Of a stretch of DNA of 64,000 bases, positions 1 through 10,544 are shown piece by piece. The first letter of the stretch is position 1; every line of letters begins with the position of its first letter. The position numbers and the translations under genes were made by a program. The notes under the pieces are model-generated. The model was given only the letters and a program-made list of their open reading frames with translations, had not been told where the DNA came from and did no database searches. This DNA is from Bacteroides sp. (GTDB taxonomy: Bacteria > Bacteroidota > Bacteroidia > Bacteroidales > Bacteroidaceae): NCBI GenBank assembly GCA_020861095.1, contig JAJBTC010000090.1, positions 1-64,000 of the forward strand. Reading direction: 5' to 3'.

Positions 1-15
1 TTTCAAATGTGATAA

Positions 16-373
16 ATGAACGAAACAAAAAATCTACTTGAAAAAATAACCGAAGGTATTCAGGAAAAAAGGAAAGAATATCATTATAGCCGACCTAACC
101 CAAATAGAAGACACGATCTGTAATTACTTTGTTATATGTGAAGGAAACTCCCCCAGCCAGGTAGGTGCCATTGTAGACTCCGTCAAAGAGACCGCGCGCA
201 AACAGGCAGGGAGCAAACCCACCTTTGTAGACGGTTTGCAGAACGCCCAGTGGGTAGCTATGGACTATTCGGATGTACTGGTACATGTTTTTCTGCCCGA
301 AGTACGTAGTTTTTATGACCTGGAACATCTATGGGCAGACGCGAGACTAAAAATGATTCCCAATCTGGATTAA
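16..373 (+). pseudogene. rsfS: ribosome silencing factor RsfS/YbeB (Iojap family), reading frame interrupted by a 1-nt shift in an A-run near the 5' end
   Basis: ATG at 16 gives MNETKNLLEKITEGIQEK; after A65-A70 the frame moves by one nt and continues GKNIIIADLTQIEDTICNYFVICEGNSPSQVGAIVDSVKETARKQAGSKPTFVDGLQNAQWVAMDYSDVLVHVFLPEVRSFYDLEHLWADARLKMIPNLD, stop at 371-373; typical RsfS sequence. Confidence 0.85.
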
Positions 374-382
374 TTGATCGTT

Positions 383-2395
383 ATGAACGAAAACGAAAAG
401 AAACCCAATAAAGTAAATATGCCCCGGTTCAACCTGAACTGGCTGTATATGCTTATAGCCGTCATGCTGCTGGGACTTTACCTGACCAATGAAGGCGGTG
501 GAACAAGCAAAAATGTCTCTTACGATGAATTCCAGCAGTATGTGCGCAATGGCTACGTCAATAAAGTAGTAGCCTACGATGATAATTCGGTAGAAGCCTA
601 CATCAAGGCACAACATGTGAAAGATGTCTTCCAGCAAGACTCCAACAAGGTAGGCCGTAATCCGGTGATCACCACCGACGCGCCCGCCCGGGAGAGCCTG
701 GAAACCTTCCTTCAGGCAGAACGTCAGGAAGAACACTTCGACGGTTCGGTGAACTATCCGAAAAAAAGCAATTACTGGAACGCTATCCTGTGGAACATAT
801 TACCATTCGTCTTCCTGATAGGGATCTGGATCTTTTTCATGCGCCGGATGAGTGGCGGTGGAGCAGGGGGAGCAGGTGGAGTATTCAACGTAGGAAAATC
901 CAAAGCGCAACTCTTCGAAAAGGACGGAGCTGTAAAGGTAACCTTTAAGGATGTGGCCGGACTTGCCGAAGCCAAGCAGGAAGTGGAAGAGATCGTGGAA
1001 TTCCTGAAAGAACCTCAGAAATATACAGACCTGGGAGGTAAGATCCCCAAAGGGGCGCTACTGGTAGGCCCTCCGGGAACCGGTAAGACCCTGCTGGCAA
1101 AAGCCGTAGCAGGAGAGGCCAATGTTCCTTTCTTCTCCCTGTCCGGTTCGGACTTCGTGGAGATGTTCGTAGGAGTAGGTGCTTCGCGCGTACGTGATCT
1201 GTTCCGTCAGGCCAAAGAAAAATCTCCCTGTATCATCTTTATCGACGAGATCGATGCCGTAGGCCGCGCCCGCGGAAAAGCTCCGGCTATGGGAGGAAAC
1301 GACGAACGCGAGAACACCCTTAACCAGTTGCTTACGGAGATGGACGGATTCGGTTCCAACAGCGGGATCATCATCCTGGCAGCGACCAACCGGGTAGATG
1401 TATTGGATAAAGCCCTGCTGCGCGCCGGACGTTTCGACCGACAGATCCATGTAGACCTGCCCGACCTCAACGAACGCAAAGAGGTATTCGGCGTACACCT
1501 GCGTCCGATCAAGATAGACGATACCGTAGATATTGACTTGCTTTCCCGGCAGACACCCGGTTTCTCCGGAGCGGATATAGCCAATGTATGCAACGAGGCT
1601 GCGCTGATCGCAGCCCGCCACGGAAAAAAATTCGTAGGCAAACAGGACTTCTTAGACGCAGTAGACCGTATCATCGGAGGGCTCGAAAAGAAAACGAAGA
1701 TCACTACGGAGGCCGAACGACGCACGATCGCGCAGCACGAAGCCGGGCATGCCGGACTGTCGTGGCTGCTGGAACATGCCAACCCGCTGATCAAAGTAAC
1801 CATCGTGCCCCGTGGACGCGCCTTGGGAGCTGCCTGGTATCTGCCCGAAGAGCGACAGATTACCACCAAAGAGCAGATGCTGGATGAGATGTGTGCTACC
1901 CTGGGAGGGCGTGCAGCCGAAGAGTTATTTGCCGGTAAGATATCCACAGGTGCGATGAACGACCTGGAACGGGTGACCAAACAGGCCCACGGCATGATAG
2001 CCTACCTGGGCATGAGCGACCGGTTGCCTAACCTCTGCTACTACAGCAACGAAGAATATGCCTTCAGCAAGCCTTACAGCGAAAAAACAGCCGAACTGAT
2101 AGACGAAGAGGTAAAACGTATGATCAACGAGCAGTATGATCGGGCCAAGCGTATCCTGTCCGAACACAAAGAACAGCACGCACAGCTCACTCAACTGCTT
2201 ATAGAGAAAGAGGTGATCTTCACAGAAGATGTGGAACGGATCTTCGGAAAACGTCCGTGGGCTTCGCGCTCGGAAGAGATCATGGCCGCGAAAGAGAAGA
2301 AAGAAAATCCGGTAGTCCCGATCGAGAATCTGCCACAGGTAGAAGACAGCAGCCTGCCCCAGGAAAAGCTGGACGAAGAAAAAGACAACGAATAA
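383..2395 (+). CDS. ftsH: ATP-dependent zinc metalloprotease FtsH
   Basis: Walker [12 protein letters not shown] region, HEAGH zinc motif, N-terminal TM segments; ATG at 383 preferred over the TTG at 374. Confidence 0.97.
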   Translation: MNENEKKPNKVNMPRFNLNWLYMLIAVMLLGLYLTNEGGGTSKNVSYDEFQQYVRNGYVNKVVAYDDNSVEAYIKAQHVKDVFQQDSNKVGRNPVITTDAPARESLETFLQAERQEEHFDGSVNYPKKSNYWNAILWNILPFVFLIGIWIFFMRRMSGGGAGGAGGVFNVGKSKAQLFEKDGAVKVTFKDVAGLAEAKQEVEEIVEFLKEPQKYTDLGGKIPKGALLVGPPGTGKTLLAKAVAGEANVPFFSLSGSDFVEMFVGVGASRVRDLFRQAKEKSPCIIFIDEIDAVGRARGKAPAMGGNDERENTLNQLLTEMDGFGSNSGIIILAATNRVDVLDKALLRAGRFDRQIHVDLPDLNERKEVFGVHLRPIKIDDTVDIDLLSRQTPGFSGADIANVCNEAALIAARHGKKFVGKQDFLDAVDRIIGGLEKKTKITTEAERRTIAQHEAGHAGLSWLLEHANPLIKVTIVPRGRALGAAWYLPEERQITTKEQMLDEMCATLGGRAAEELFAGKISTGAMNDLERVTKQAHGMIAYLGMSDRLPNLCYYSNEEYAFSKPYSEKTAELIDEEVKRMINEQYDRAKRILSEHKEQHAQLTQLLIEKEVIFTEDVERIFGKRPWASRSEEIMAAKEKKENPVVPIENLPQVEDSSLPQEKLDEEKDNE

Positions 2396-2452
2396 TAACC
2401 CCCTTTTCAGCGTCCTGTCTGCGGAAATATATGCTGAGCAACAGAATACACC

Positions 2453-3280
2453 TTGAAAAATAACTTTGTTAAACGAGCCATTTTCGGAATACTGTTTGTA
2501 GCGATCGTATCAGGAAGTATCCTGTACGATCTGACTACGTATACAATTATATTCTCCATCATTCCGGCCCTGATGATCCGGGAATTTGCCGGACTTCTCA
2601 ACCGCTATCGGGGAGCCTCGGTACACGTCCCGCTCAACATGCTGGCCGCCGTGTCCCTGTTTCTCGGGATGACCCTGCCCGGAAGTCAGGGTTATCTGTT
2701 CCTGATAGTCTACACGGCTTTGATATTGTATCTGCTGATCCGTGAACTCTACCTGAAACATACGGATCCGATCACCAACTGGGCCTATACGTTCCTGTGC
2801 CAATTGTATATAGCCGTACCTTTCGGTCTGCTCAGTAAAGTGGCACTTCACACAGGAGCCTATGCTCCACTCCTTCCCTTTGCGATATTTGCTCTGCTCT
2901 GGCTCAACGATACAGGAGCCTATTGCGTAGGTTCACTGTTTGGTAAGCACAGGCTGTTCGAACGCATCTCCCCCAGGAAATCGTGGGAGGGTTCGGTCGG
3001 AGGAGCCGTCTTTGCTCTGGCTACTGCGGCGGGTTTTTCCTGGTATTCGGACCTGCTGACCCTTCCCCAATGGTTGGGCATGGCATTGGTGATTGTGGTT
3101 TTCGGTACATGGGGAGACCTTACAGAGTCTCTGTTCAAACGCCAGTTAGGTATCAAAGACTCAGGGAATTTCCTACCCGGACATGGAGGTATCTTAGATC
3201 GTTTCGACAGTTCTTTACTGGCGATCCCTGCCGTATGGATCTACCTGATCGTACAAGTCTATATCCGGAATGGATGGTAA
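2453..3280 (+). CDS. cdsA: phosphatidate cytidylyltransferase
   Basis: Multi-TM protein with C-terminal GDLTESLFKRQLGIKDSGNFLPGHGGILDRFDS signature; TTG start. Confidence 0.95.
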   Translation: MKNNFVKRAIFGILFVAIVSGSILYDLTTYTIIFSIIPALMIREFAGLLNRYRGASVHVPLNMLAAVSLFLGMTLPGSQGYLFLIVYTALILYLLIRELYLKHTDPITNWAYTFLCQLYIAVPFGLLSKVALHTGAYAPLLPFAIFALLWLNDTGAYCVGSLFGKHRLFERISPRKSWEGSVGGAVFALATAAGFSWYSDLLTLPQWLGMALVIVVFGTWGDLTESLFKRQLGIKDSGNFLPGHGGILDRFDSSLLAIPAVWIYLIVQVYIRNGW

Positions 3281-3388
3281 GAATTCCCTCCACACGTTTC
3301 TTTCAGTCTACATATATATAACAAAACCGGCCCGGATCCCTACAAAGAGAAAATCCCAGGCCGGTCTGTATCCGTTTACCGATCCGTT

Positions 3389-4156
3389 TTATTCCAGATC
3401 GTTGCTATTTTCTTCCAGGTCATCCATGTCCACCCCAAGATCTGATTCCTGATCTACGGTAGTTATATCAAAAGTCAGTTCCTGTTCACCGGTAGTGGCA
3501 GACGTAAACCTGAGCTTAATGCCTTTGGCACCTGCTTTGAGCTCATCTTCTAAGGAGTTCAGATTGAAAGAGACCAGACCTGTACGCTCATAGCTGGTTT
3601 CATCGCCATAGGTATTGTAACGATATTCCAGATGGATGTAATCGTCATTTTCCGGTTCGGCGAGTGTATTTCTCACTAAACTTACCCGATGAGCCTGGCG
3701 GGCAGGTACATTATATATAAAATTTACATTCAAGTACCCTCCGCCGATCCATACCCTGTTCTTGATCAGACGTACCGGATCGTCGCCGATCTCGTCCTTA
3801 TTCTCCTCGGTCAGATCCTCTATCTGTTTGGTGAGGATATTATAAATTCTATAGAACTTCACCGCCAGATCATATACTTTATCCCCTACCTTGTAGTCGT
3901 CATACAAAGGATTGAAAGTAGCCGTTACACGCTGCCCGTCTACAGGCTGATACCCATAAGGATCGTTGGTGATCGGAAGGATCGTATTCCCGGCATCACT
4001 CAAAATATAATAACTATTTCCTGTGACGCGGATCGTACCGATCGTCTCTCCTATATCCCCGATGGAATACCCATCGTCATCATTACAGGATTGCAATACC
4101 GGAAGCGCCACAAGTGCCATCAGCAATCCTACCAACAAAAGATTAAATTTCTTCAT
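3389..4156 (-). CDS. NigD-like lipoprotein
   Basis: Lipobox LQSCNDDD; overall resemblance to the NigD-like family of Bacteroidales. Confidence 0.75.
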   Translation of the reverse strand: MKKFNLLLVGLLMALVALPVLQSCNDDDGYSIGDIGETIGTIRVTGNSYYILSDAGNTILPITNDPYGYQPVDGQRVTATFNPLYDDYKVGDKVYDLAVKFYRIYNILTKQIEDLTEENKDEIGDDPVRLIKNRVWIGGGYLNVNFIYNVPARQAHRVSLVRNTLAEPENDDYIHLEYRYNTYGDETSYERTGLVSFNLNSLEDELKAGAKGIKLRFTSATTGEQELTFDITTVDQESDLGVDMDDLEENSNDLE

Positions 4157-4252
4157 ACAGTTTATCTTTTAATTATTCATTTTCATTCATTTACTAAACA
4201 CAAAAGCCGGGCATATACTGCACTGGCTTGAGGTTTATTATAGGAAAAGCCA

Positions 4253-5386
4253 TCATTTTTTTAAGATTTTCACTATTTCACGGGCGGCACATGCCGGCGC
4301 GCCCGGAGGACCCAGCCGTTGGCTCACCTCCCGATAGCCTTCCAGCATCTGATTGCGATAGGCAGTATCCTTCAGCAAACGCTCCAGTTCCGCATACATA
4401 TTCCCGACCGTCATGGTGTCTGCCACCAACTCCCGGACAATCCCGCGTCCGGCAATCAGGTTGACCAATGAGATATACTTCACCCGGATCAGGTGCTTCT
4501 TCAGAAAGGCAATTACCTTACCGATAGGGGTATGGTAACAAACCACCTGCGGTACACCCAACAGAGCCGTCTCCAGCGTTGCCGTTCCTGAAGTGACCAA
4601 CGCCGCCTCAGCATGTTGCAGCAACCGATAGGTCTGGTCAAAGATCAGATGTACGGAAGTTCCCCGGATAAATCTGAGGTAATATTCCGGATCGATCCCC
4701 GGCGCACCTGCCAGCACCAGCTGATGGTCCGGGAACTCCTCAGCCGCGCGGATCATATCCGGCAGATTGTCCTTGATCTCCTGCTTGCGGCTTCCGGCCA
4801 GCAAGGCAATCACGGGTTTGTCTTCCAGTTGATTGTCCCGGCGAAAGTCAGCATCCGACCGGGGATGGGCAGCCAGATAAGCCGACACTTCATCTACTGT
4901 AGGATTGCCCACATAACGAACCGGATACTGATGCTTGTTGTAGAACTCCACCTCAAAAGGCAGGATAGAGAAAAGTTCATCCACATCCCGCCGTATATTG
5001 CGTATCCGGTATTCCTTCCAGGCCCATATCTTGGGAGAGATATAATAAAAGACAGGGATCTCCGTATGTTTCTGGACAAACCGGGCTATACTCAGATTAA
5101 ACCCCGGATAATCCACTAAGATCACCACATCAGGCTGCCAGGCCGCGATGTCTTCTTTGCATCGCTTCATATTAGCAAAGATGGTACGCAGATTCAGCAA
5201 GACCGGAACAAATCCCATAAAAGCCAGTTCCTTGTAATGCCTGACAAGGGTACCTCCTGTTGCCGCCATCAGATCTCCGCCAAAAAAGCGGAACTCCGCC
5301 TGTGTATCTTCTTTTTGCAGGGAAGCCATCAGATGGGAAGCATGCAGATCACCCGAAGCCTCACCTACGATCAGGTAGTATTTCAT
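4253..5386 (-). CDS. lpxB: lipid-A-disaccharide synthase
   Basis: MKYYLIVGEASGDLHASHLM start and GSRKQEI / SGTATLETAL motifs. Confidence 0.96.
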   Translation of the reverse strand: MKYYLIVGEASGDLHASHLMASLQKEDTQAEFRFFGGDLMAATGGTLVRHYKELAFMGFVPVLLNLRTIFANMKRCKEDIAAWQPDVVILVDYPGFNLSIARFVQKHTEIPVFYYISPKIWAWKEYRIRNIRRDVDELFSILPFEVEFYNKHQYPVRYVGNPTVDEVSAYLAAHPRSDADFRRDNQLEDKPVIALLAGSRKQEIKDNLPDMIRAAEEFPDHQLVLAGAPGIDPEYYLRFIRGTSVHLIFDQTYRLLQHAEAALVTSGTATLETALLGVPQVVCYHTPIGKVIAFLKKHLIRVKYISLVNLIAGRGIVRELVADTMTVGNMYAELERLLKDTAYRNQMLEGYREVSQRLGPPGAPACAAREIVKILKK

Positions 5387-5421
5387 ATCTTCTGTTTGTT
5401 TACTCTACTTTCTCCGGAACG

Positions 5422-6219
5422 TTACTTTCCCCGGAACCCTGCCTCCGGATCCGTTGCCAGCAGCTCACTGATCCGGCGCATGGCATCGTAAGCCGTCATA
5501 TCTACCGTAGTAGGGGTAACCGCTATATATCCCTGACGTATGGCCCAATGGTCACGGGTGTCATCTTCCGGATCGTGATTCACAAACTCACCGGTGAGCC
5601 AGTAATAATTGGCACCGTTGGCACGCGGACAGCATTCCCATTCGCGTACCCAGTTGCCACGGGCCTGCGCACAGACTCTGATCCCACGGATATCCGCCAC
5701 AGCAGGCATATTCACATTCAGGCAGGTCAGCGGCGGCAGCCCTGCGTCCAATACCTTTCGTACGATCTCCTGTACAAAGGGTTCACAGGGGGTAAAATCG
5801 GCCTCCGGGTCGTGAGAGTCCAGGGAGAACCCAATGGAAGGAATATCATTGAGGCAACCTTCGATCACTACTCCCATCGTTCCGGAATAATGTACATTGA
5901 CCGCCGAATTATCTCCGTGATTGATCCCGGCGACTACCAGATCCGGCTCGCGGGGAAGCACCGTATTACGAGCCAGCTTCACACAATCTGTCGGAGTACC
6001 CGAACATTGATACACACTCAGTCCCTCCTCCTGATGCACCAGACGGTAGTGTACAGGAGCATTCACCGTCAACGCACAGCCATTGCCGGAACGCGCCGAA
6101 TCGGGTGCCATCACTACCAGATCGCCCAGCGGACGAAGAAAGCGGATCAGTTCATTGATACCTTTCGCCGAAACACCATCATCATTAGATATCAGGATCA
6201 GCGGCTTTTTATTTTCCAT
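5422..6219 (-). CDS. surE: 5'/3'-nucleotidase SurE
   Basis: [39 protein letters not shown] motifs. Confidence 0.97.
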   Translation of the reverse strand: MENKKPLILISNDDGVSAKGINELIRFLRPLGDLVVMAPDSARSGNGCALTVNAPVHYRLVHQEEGLSVYQCSGTPTDCVKLARNTVLPREPDLVVAGINHGDNSAVNVHYSGTMGVVIEGCLNDIPSIGFSLDSHDPEADFTPCEPFVQEIVRKVLDAGLPPLTCLNVNMPAVADIRGIRVCAQARGNWVREWECCPRANGANYYWLTGEFVNHDPEDDTRDHWAIRQGYIAVTPTTVDMTAYDAMRRISELLATDPEAGFRGK

Positions 6220-6455
6220 ACGACTTCTCTTTCTATTCTATTCTATGGGTACAAAAGTAGCAAAAAGAAGTCGTTCCGCCAATGAATCACTCAAGCATAA
6301 AAAGTTTTACAAACACAGGCAGATACAAACCGGGCTACCTACATCCCGGCATCCGTATATTACAGCCGGGAAAACACCCGGAAAAAAGGTTTGTTGACAA
6401 AACTTAATGTTCTGCAAGTGAGTTAAAACAGAGACATCATTTCAATTTAATTATG

Positions 6456-6463
6456 TATATTTG
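6456..6463 (+). promoter_or_regulatory. Bacteroides-type -7 box (TATATTTG) upstream of parA
   Basis: Match to TAnnTTTG consensus. Confidence 0.4.
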
Positions 6464-6607
6464 TCCGGTCAAACGGAGCAGGCCGTCCAACAGGCCACAG
6501 TTATTAACAGATCGGGCAACTTATCAACAGTTTTGGAAAAGTTTCCTGATTTTAGTAGGTGCAATAAGTTATTATCACTTATTTCGCAGCCAGTTAAATT
6601 CGAGAAC

Positions 6608-7375
6608 ATGGGAAAAATAATTGCTTTAGCCAATCAAAAAGGCGGTGTAGGAAAGACGACTACGACCATCAATCTGGCTGCCTCACTCGCTACACTCGAA
6701 AAAAGAGTACTGGTTGTGGATGCCGATCCGCAGGCCAATGCCTCTTCCGGACTGGGGGTAGATATCAAACAGTCCGAATGCACGATTTATGAATGTATCA
6801 TCGATCGGGCAGATGTGAACAACGCGATACACGACACAGAAATAGAATCCCTGAAAGTGATCTCCTCCCACATCAACCTGGTAGGAGCCGAAATAGAGAT
6901 GCTCAACCTGCCCAACCGGGAAAAGATCCTGAAAGAGGTACTGACCCCTCTGAAGGAAGAATACGATTACATCCTGATCGACTGCTCTCCTTCCCTGGGT
7001 CTGATCACAGTGAACGCACTGACAGCGGCAGACTCGGTCATCATCCCTGTACAGGCAGAATACTTTGCCTTAGAAGGGATCAGTAAGTTGCTGAATACGA
7101 TCAAGATCATCAAGTCCAAGCTGAACCCCCGGTTAGAGATCGAAGGTTTTTTGCTGACGATGTACGATTCGCGCCTCCGTCAGGCGAATCAGATCTACGA
7201 TGAGGTAAAACGTCACTTCCAGGAACTGGTATTCCGGACTGTGATCCAGCGCAATGTCAAATTAAGTGAAGCACCCAGTTACGGGCTCCCGACAATCCTG
7301 TACGACGCGGATTCGACCGGAGCCAAGAACCACCTGGCACTGGCACAGGAATTAATCAACCGCAACAACAGCTGA
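6608..7375 (+). CDS. parA: ParA family chromosome-partitioning ATPase
   Basis: MGKIIALANQKGGVGKTTTTINLAASLA deviant Walker A; ATG 6608 chosen over upstream extension. Confidence 0.96.
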   Translation: MGKIIALANQKGGVGKTTTTINLAASLATLEKRVLVVDADPQANASSGLGVDIKQSECTIYECIIDRADVNNAIHDTEIESLKVISSHINLVGAEIEMLNLPNREKILKEVLTPLKEEYDYILIDCSPSLGLITVNALTAADSVIIPVQAEYFALEGISKLLNTIKIIKSKLNPRLEIEGFLLTMYDSRLRQANQIYDEVKRHFQELVFRTVIQRNVKLSEAPSYGLPTILYDADSTGAKNHLALAQELINRNNS

Positions 7376-7383
7376 ACACATCT

Positions 7384-8271
7384 ATGGCACAGAAAAGAAA
7401 CGCATTAGGACGCGGACTCGATGCTCTGCTCTCGATGGACGAAGTAAAGACCGAAGGCTCTTCTTCCATCAACGAGATCGAGCTATCCCAGATATCGGTC
7501 AACCCCAACCAACCCCGTCGGGAGTTCGACGAAACCGCTCTTCAGGAGCTGGCAGACTCTATTTCCGAGATCGGTATCATACAACCGATCACGCTGAGGA
7601 AGCTGTCGGACGATGCCTATCAGATCATCGCCGGAGAGCGTCGCTACCGGGCATCCCTGAAAGCGGGTCTGAAGTCTATCCCGGCCTATATCCGTACGGC
7701 GGATGACGAGAACGTGATGGAGATGGCGCTGGTAGAGAACATCCAGCGGGAAGATCTGAACTCCGTGGAAATAGCATTGGCCTATCAGCATCTGATCGAA
7801 CAATATAACCTCACTCAGGAACGCCTGAGCGAACGGGTGGGTAAAAAACGGACCACCATAGCCAACTACCTGCGCCTGCTGAAACTCCCTGCGCAGATAC
7901 AGATGGCTTTACAGAACCGGGAGATCGATATGGGACATGCCCGCGCACTCATCACGCTGGGAGACCCCAAACTCCAGGTCAAAGTATTTGAGGAGATCAT
8001 GGAAAACGGATACTCCGTAAGAAAGGTAGAAGAGATTGTGAAAACCCTCAACGAAGGAGAGCCGGTAAAAAGCGGGAACAAGCAACTGGCTCCGAAACGT
8101 TCCGGACTGCCGGAAGAGTTTAACCTGCTGAAGGAGCAACTCTCCGGATTCTTCCACACAAAGGTGCAACTGACCTGCTCCGGGAAAGGAAAAGGAAAGA
8201 TCAGTATCCCCTTTGGGAATGAAGAAGAGCTGGAACGTATCATTGAGATATTAGATACATTAAAAAAATAG
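7384..8271 (+). CDS. parB: ParB/RepB/Spo0J family partition protein
   Basis: LGRGLDALLS, NPNQPRREFDE, AGERRYRA, LVENIQREDLN motifs; immediately after parA. Confidence 0.96.
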   Translation: MAQKRNALGRGLDALLSMDEVKTEGSSSINEIELSQISVNPNQPRREFDETALQELADSISEIGIIQPITLRKLSDDAYQIIAGERRYRASLKAGLKSIPAYIRTADDENVMEMALVENIQREDLNSVEIALAYQHLIEQYNLTQERLSERVGKKRTTIANYLRLLKLPAQIQMALQNREIDMGHARALITLGDPKLQVKVFEEIMENGYSVRKVEEIVKTLNEGEPVKSGNKQLAPKRSGLPEEFNLLKEQLSGFFHTKVQLTCSGKGKGKISIPFGNEEELERIIEILDTLKK

Positions 8272-9204
8272 ATGACCATCTTATACAGACTGAAGAAAAT
8301 AACCTTACGGCTGGCCCTGCTCCTCTGTGTGATACAGTGGGCAGGGATCGTTGTGTATGCCCAGGAGCCTGTAGAGCAGGATACGCAAAGGTGGATCGAC
8401 CGGAATACGGAAGATCCGGAAGAGGAACCCCGGGAGCAACCTGGCCTGCTCAACGATACGGTAGGAGTGAACAGGAGATACTGGGAGAACGTACTCGAAC
8501 ACGAAGGAGCCCCGGTAGACAGTGCCACCATAGACAGCCTGAGAGGAGACCGCCGTGTGCCGGGTCCTTTCCTGACCCCGGAAGAGGCAGACAGCATCGC
8601 CGTACGGGATAGTATAGCCGTTATGAACCAGGTGAACCTCGAAGGGGTAGACGGATCGGTGATCTTAGATATCGATCAGCTGGCAGTGGATAGCCTGGCA
8701 CCTGTTTCCGCAGGAAAAGTATGGATACCCAACTCCAACAAAGCCACCTGGCTGGCATTGGTGATCCCGGGAGGAGGACAGATCTACAACCGGAAGTACT
8801 GGAAACTCCCCATCATCTATGGGGGGTTCGCGGGATGTGCCTATGCTCTGACCTGGAACACCCAGATGTACAAAGATTATTCACAGGCCTATGTAGACCT
8901 GATGGACAACAATCCCAATACAAACAGTTTTCTGGATCTGTTGCCACCGAACTATACCTATAGTGAGGCGCAACTGGCAGAATTATTGCGAAAACGCAAA
9001 GATCGTTTTCGTCGTTACCGGGATATGAGTATCTTTGCCTTTATCGGAGTGTATCTGATCTCGGTGATTGATGCCTATGTAGACGCGGAATTATCCGACT
9101 TTGATATAACTCCCGACCTGAGTATGCGTGTAGGGTTGACGCTGATGAATGAGCCGACGTCCAACGCGCGCGCGTTCGGTATACAATGTAGTGTGACATT
9201 TTAA
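8272..9204 (+). CDS. DUF5683 domain-containing protein
   Basis: Signal peptide; WIPNSNKATWLALVIPGGGQIYNRKYWKLPIIYGGFAG motif; parAB-mltD context. Confidence 0.8.
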   Translation: MTILYRLKKITLRLALLLCVIQWAGIVVYAQEPVEQDTQRWIDRNTEDPEEEPREQPGLLNDTVGVNRRYWENVLEHEGAPVDSATIDSLRGDRRVPGPFLTPEEADSIAVRDSIAVMNQVNLEGVDGSVILDIDQLAVDSLAPVSAGKVWIPNSNKATWLALVIPGGGQIYNRKYWKLPIIYGGFAGCAYALTWNTQMYKDYSQAYVDLMDNNPNTNSFLDLLPPNYTYSEAQLAELLRKRKDRFRRYRDMSIFAFIGVYLISVIDAYVDAELSDFDITPDLSMRVGLTLMNEPTSNARAFGIQCSVTF

Positions 9205-9226
9205 AGAAAGATAGAGAAAGGTTACC

Positions 9227-10510
9227 ATGAGAAAGATATTTTCCTTCTGCCTCCTGTGGCGCATATTCCTGCTGAGCCCGGTCGGTGCCCAGGAGCAGAG
9301 CGTGGAGGTGCTGATCCGGGAAAACGGCACCGAAAAACACGAGATCATTCCACTTCCCGTCAGTATGACCTATCCGCTGGATAGTCTGCTAAGCGATTGG
9401 AAAGCAAAAAACTACATCGATCTGGGTAAAGACTGCAGTACCTCTGATGTGAATCCGGAATTCAGTGACTCTGTATATATAGATCGTCTGTCACGCATCC
9501 CGGCCGTTATGGAAATGCCCTACAATGAAGTGGTACGCAAATTCATCGATATGTATTCCGGAAGGTTGCGCCGGCATGTATCTTTCATGCTGAGTGCCTG
9601 CAATTTCTACATGCCTATCTTTGAAGAGGCATTGGATGCCTACAATCTCCCGCTGGAACTGAGATACCTGCCCATTATTGAATCTGCCCTGAACCCGTCT
9701 GCCGTATCGAGAGCGGGGGCAGCCGGTCTGTGGCAGTTCATGCTGAATACGGGAAAGATCTATGGACTGGAATCGAATAGTCTGGTAGACGATCGCCGCG
9801 ATCCGCTGAAAGCATCCTGGGCAGCAGCCCGGTATCTCAGCGAGTTGCACGCGATCTATCAGGACTGGAATCTGGTGATCGCCGCTTACAACTGTGGCCC
9901 GGGCAATATCAACAAAGCCATCCGCAGGGCCAACGGCGAAACAGACTACTGGAAGATCTACAGCTACCTGCCCCGCGAAACACAGGGGTATGTACCGGGA
10001 TTTATAGCGGTCAACTACATCATGACCTATTACTGTGATCATAACATCTGTCCCATGGAGACCAATATCCCTTCCGATACAGATACCATTCAGATCAACC
10101 GCAGGCTTCACTTCCAGCAAATAGCAGATCTCTGCGGTGTAGAACCGGATCAGATCAAAAGCCTCAACCCGCAATACAAAACAAACGTGATCCCGGGAGA
10201 CATCAAACCTTATACGTTGCGACTTCCGCAGCAACATATCAGTGCATTTATTGACTACCAGGATACCATCTTTACCCACCGGGCGGAGGAACTCTTCAAA
10301 AACCGCAGAACCGTAGCAGTTGCCGGCAACAGATCCGGATCCGGCTCTTCTGCATCTAATAGCGGAGCGGCCTACCATACGATACGGAGGGGAGAAACCC
10401 TTTCCACGATAGCCAAACGCTATGGAGTGAAAGTGAGCCAGCTACAGGCATGGAACAACCTGAAAGGTACAAATATCACAGCCGGTAAACGACTGAAAGT
10501 GAAACCATAA
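9227..10510 (+). CDS. mltD: lytic transglycosylase with C-terminal LysM domain (MltD-like)
   Basis: ESALNPSAVSRAGAAGLWQFMLNTGKIYGL SLT motif; C-terminal YHTIRRGETLSTIAKRYGVKVSQLQAWNNL LysM. Confidence 0.92.
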   Translation: MRKIFSFCLLWRIFLLSPVGAQEQSVEVLIRENGTEKHEIIPLPVSMTYPLDSLLSDWKAKNYIDLGKDCSTSDVNPEFSDSVYIDRLSRIPAVMEMPYNEVVRKFIDMYSGRLRRHVSFMLSACNFYMPIFEEALDAYNLPLELRYLPIIESALNPSAVSRAGAAGLWQFMLNTGKIYGLESNSLVDDRRDPLKASWAAARYLSELHAIYQDWNLVIAAYNCGPGNINKAIRRANGETDYWKIYSYLPRETQGYVPGFIAVNYIMTYYCDHNICPMETNIPSDTDTIQINRRLHFQQIADLCGVEPDQIKSLNPQYKTNVIPGDIKPYTLRLPQQHISAFIDYQDTIFTHRAEELFKNRRTVAVAGNRSGSGSSASNSGAAYHTIRRGETLSTIAKRYGVKVSQLQAWNNLKGTNITAGKRLKVKP

Positions 10511-10544
10511 TCCCTACGGATTATTTCCGGAGTTTAAAGAAAGA

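Noticed and set aside
1207-1995. 262-aa minus-strand ORF antisense to ftsH
   Set aside because: Antisense to a clear FtsH; spurious
5260-6285. 341-aa plus-strand ORF antisense to surE
   Set aside because: Antisense to SurE, spurious
6235-6607. possible parS sites near parAB
   Set aside because: No TGTTNCACGTGNAACA-like palindrome found in the intergenic sequence by eye
9491-10378. 295-aa minus-strand ORF antisense to mltD
   Set aside because: Overlaps a clear lytic transglycosylase; spurious
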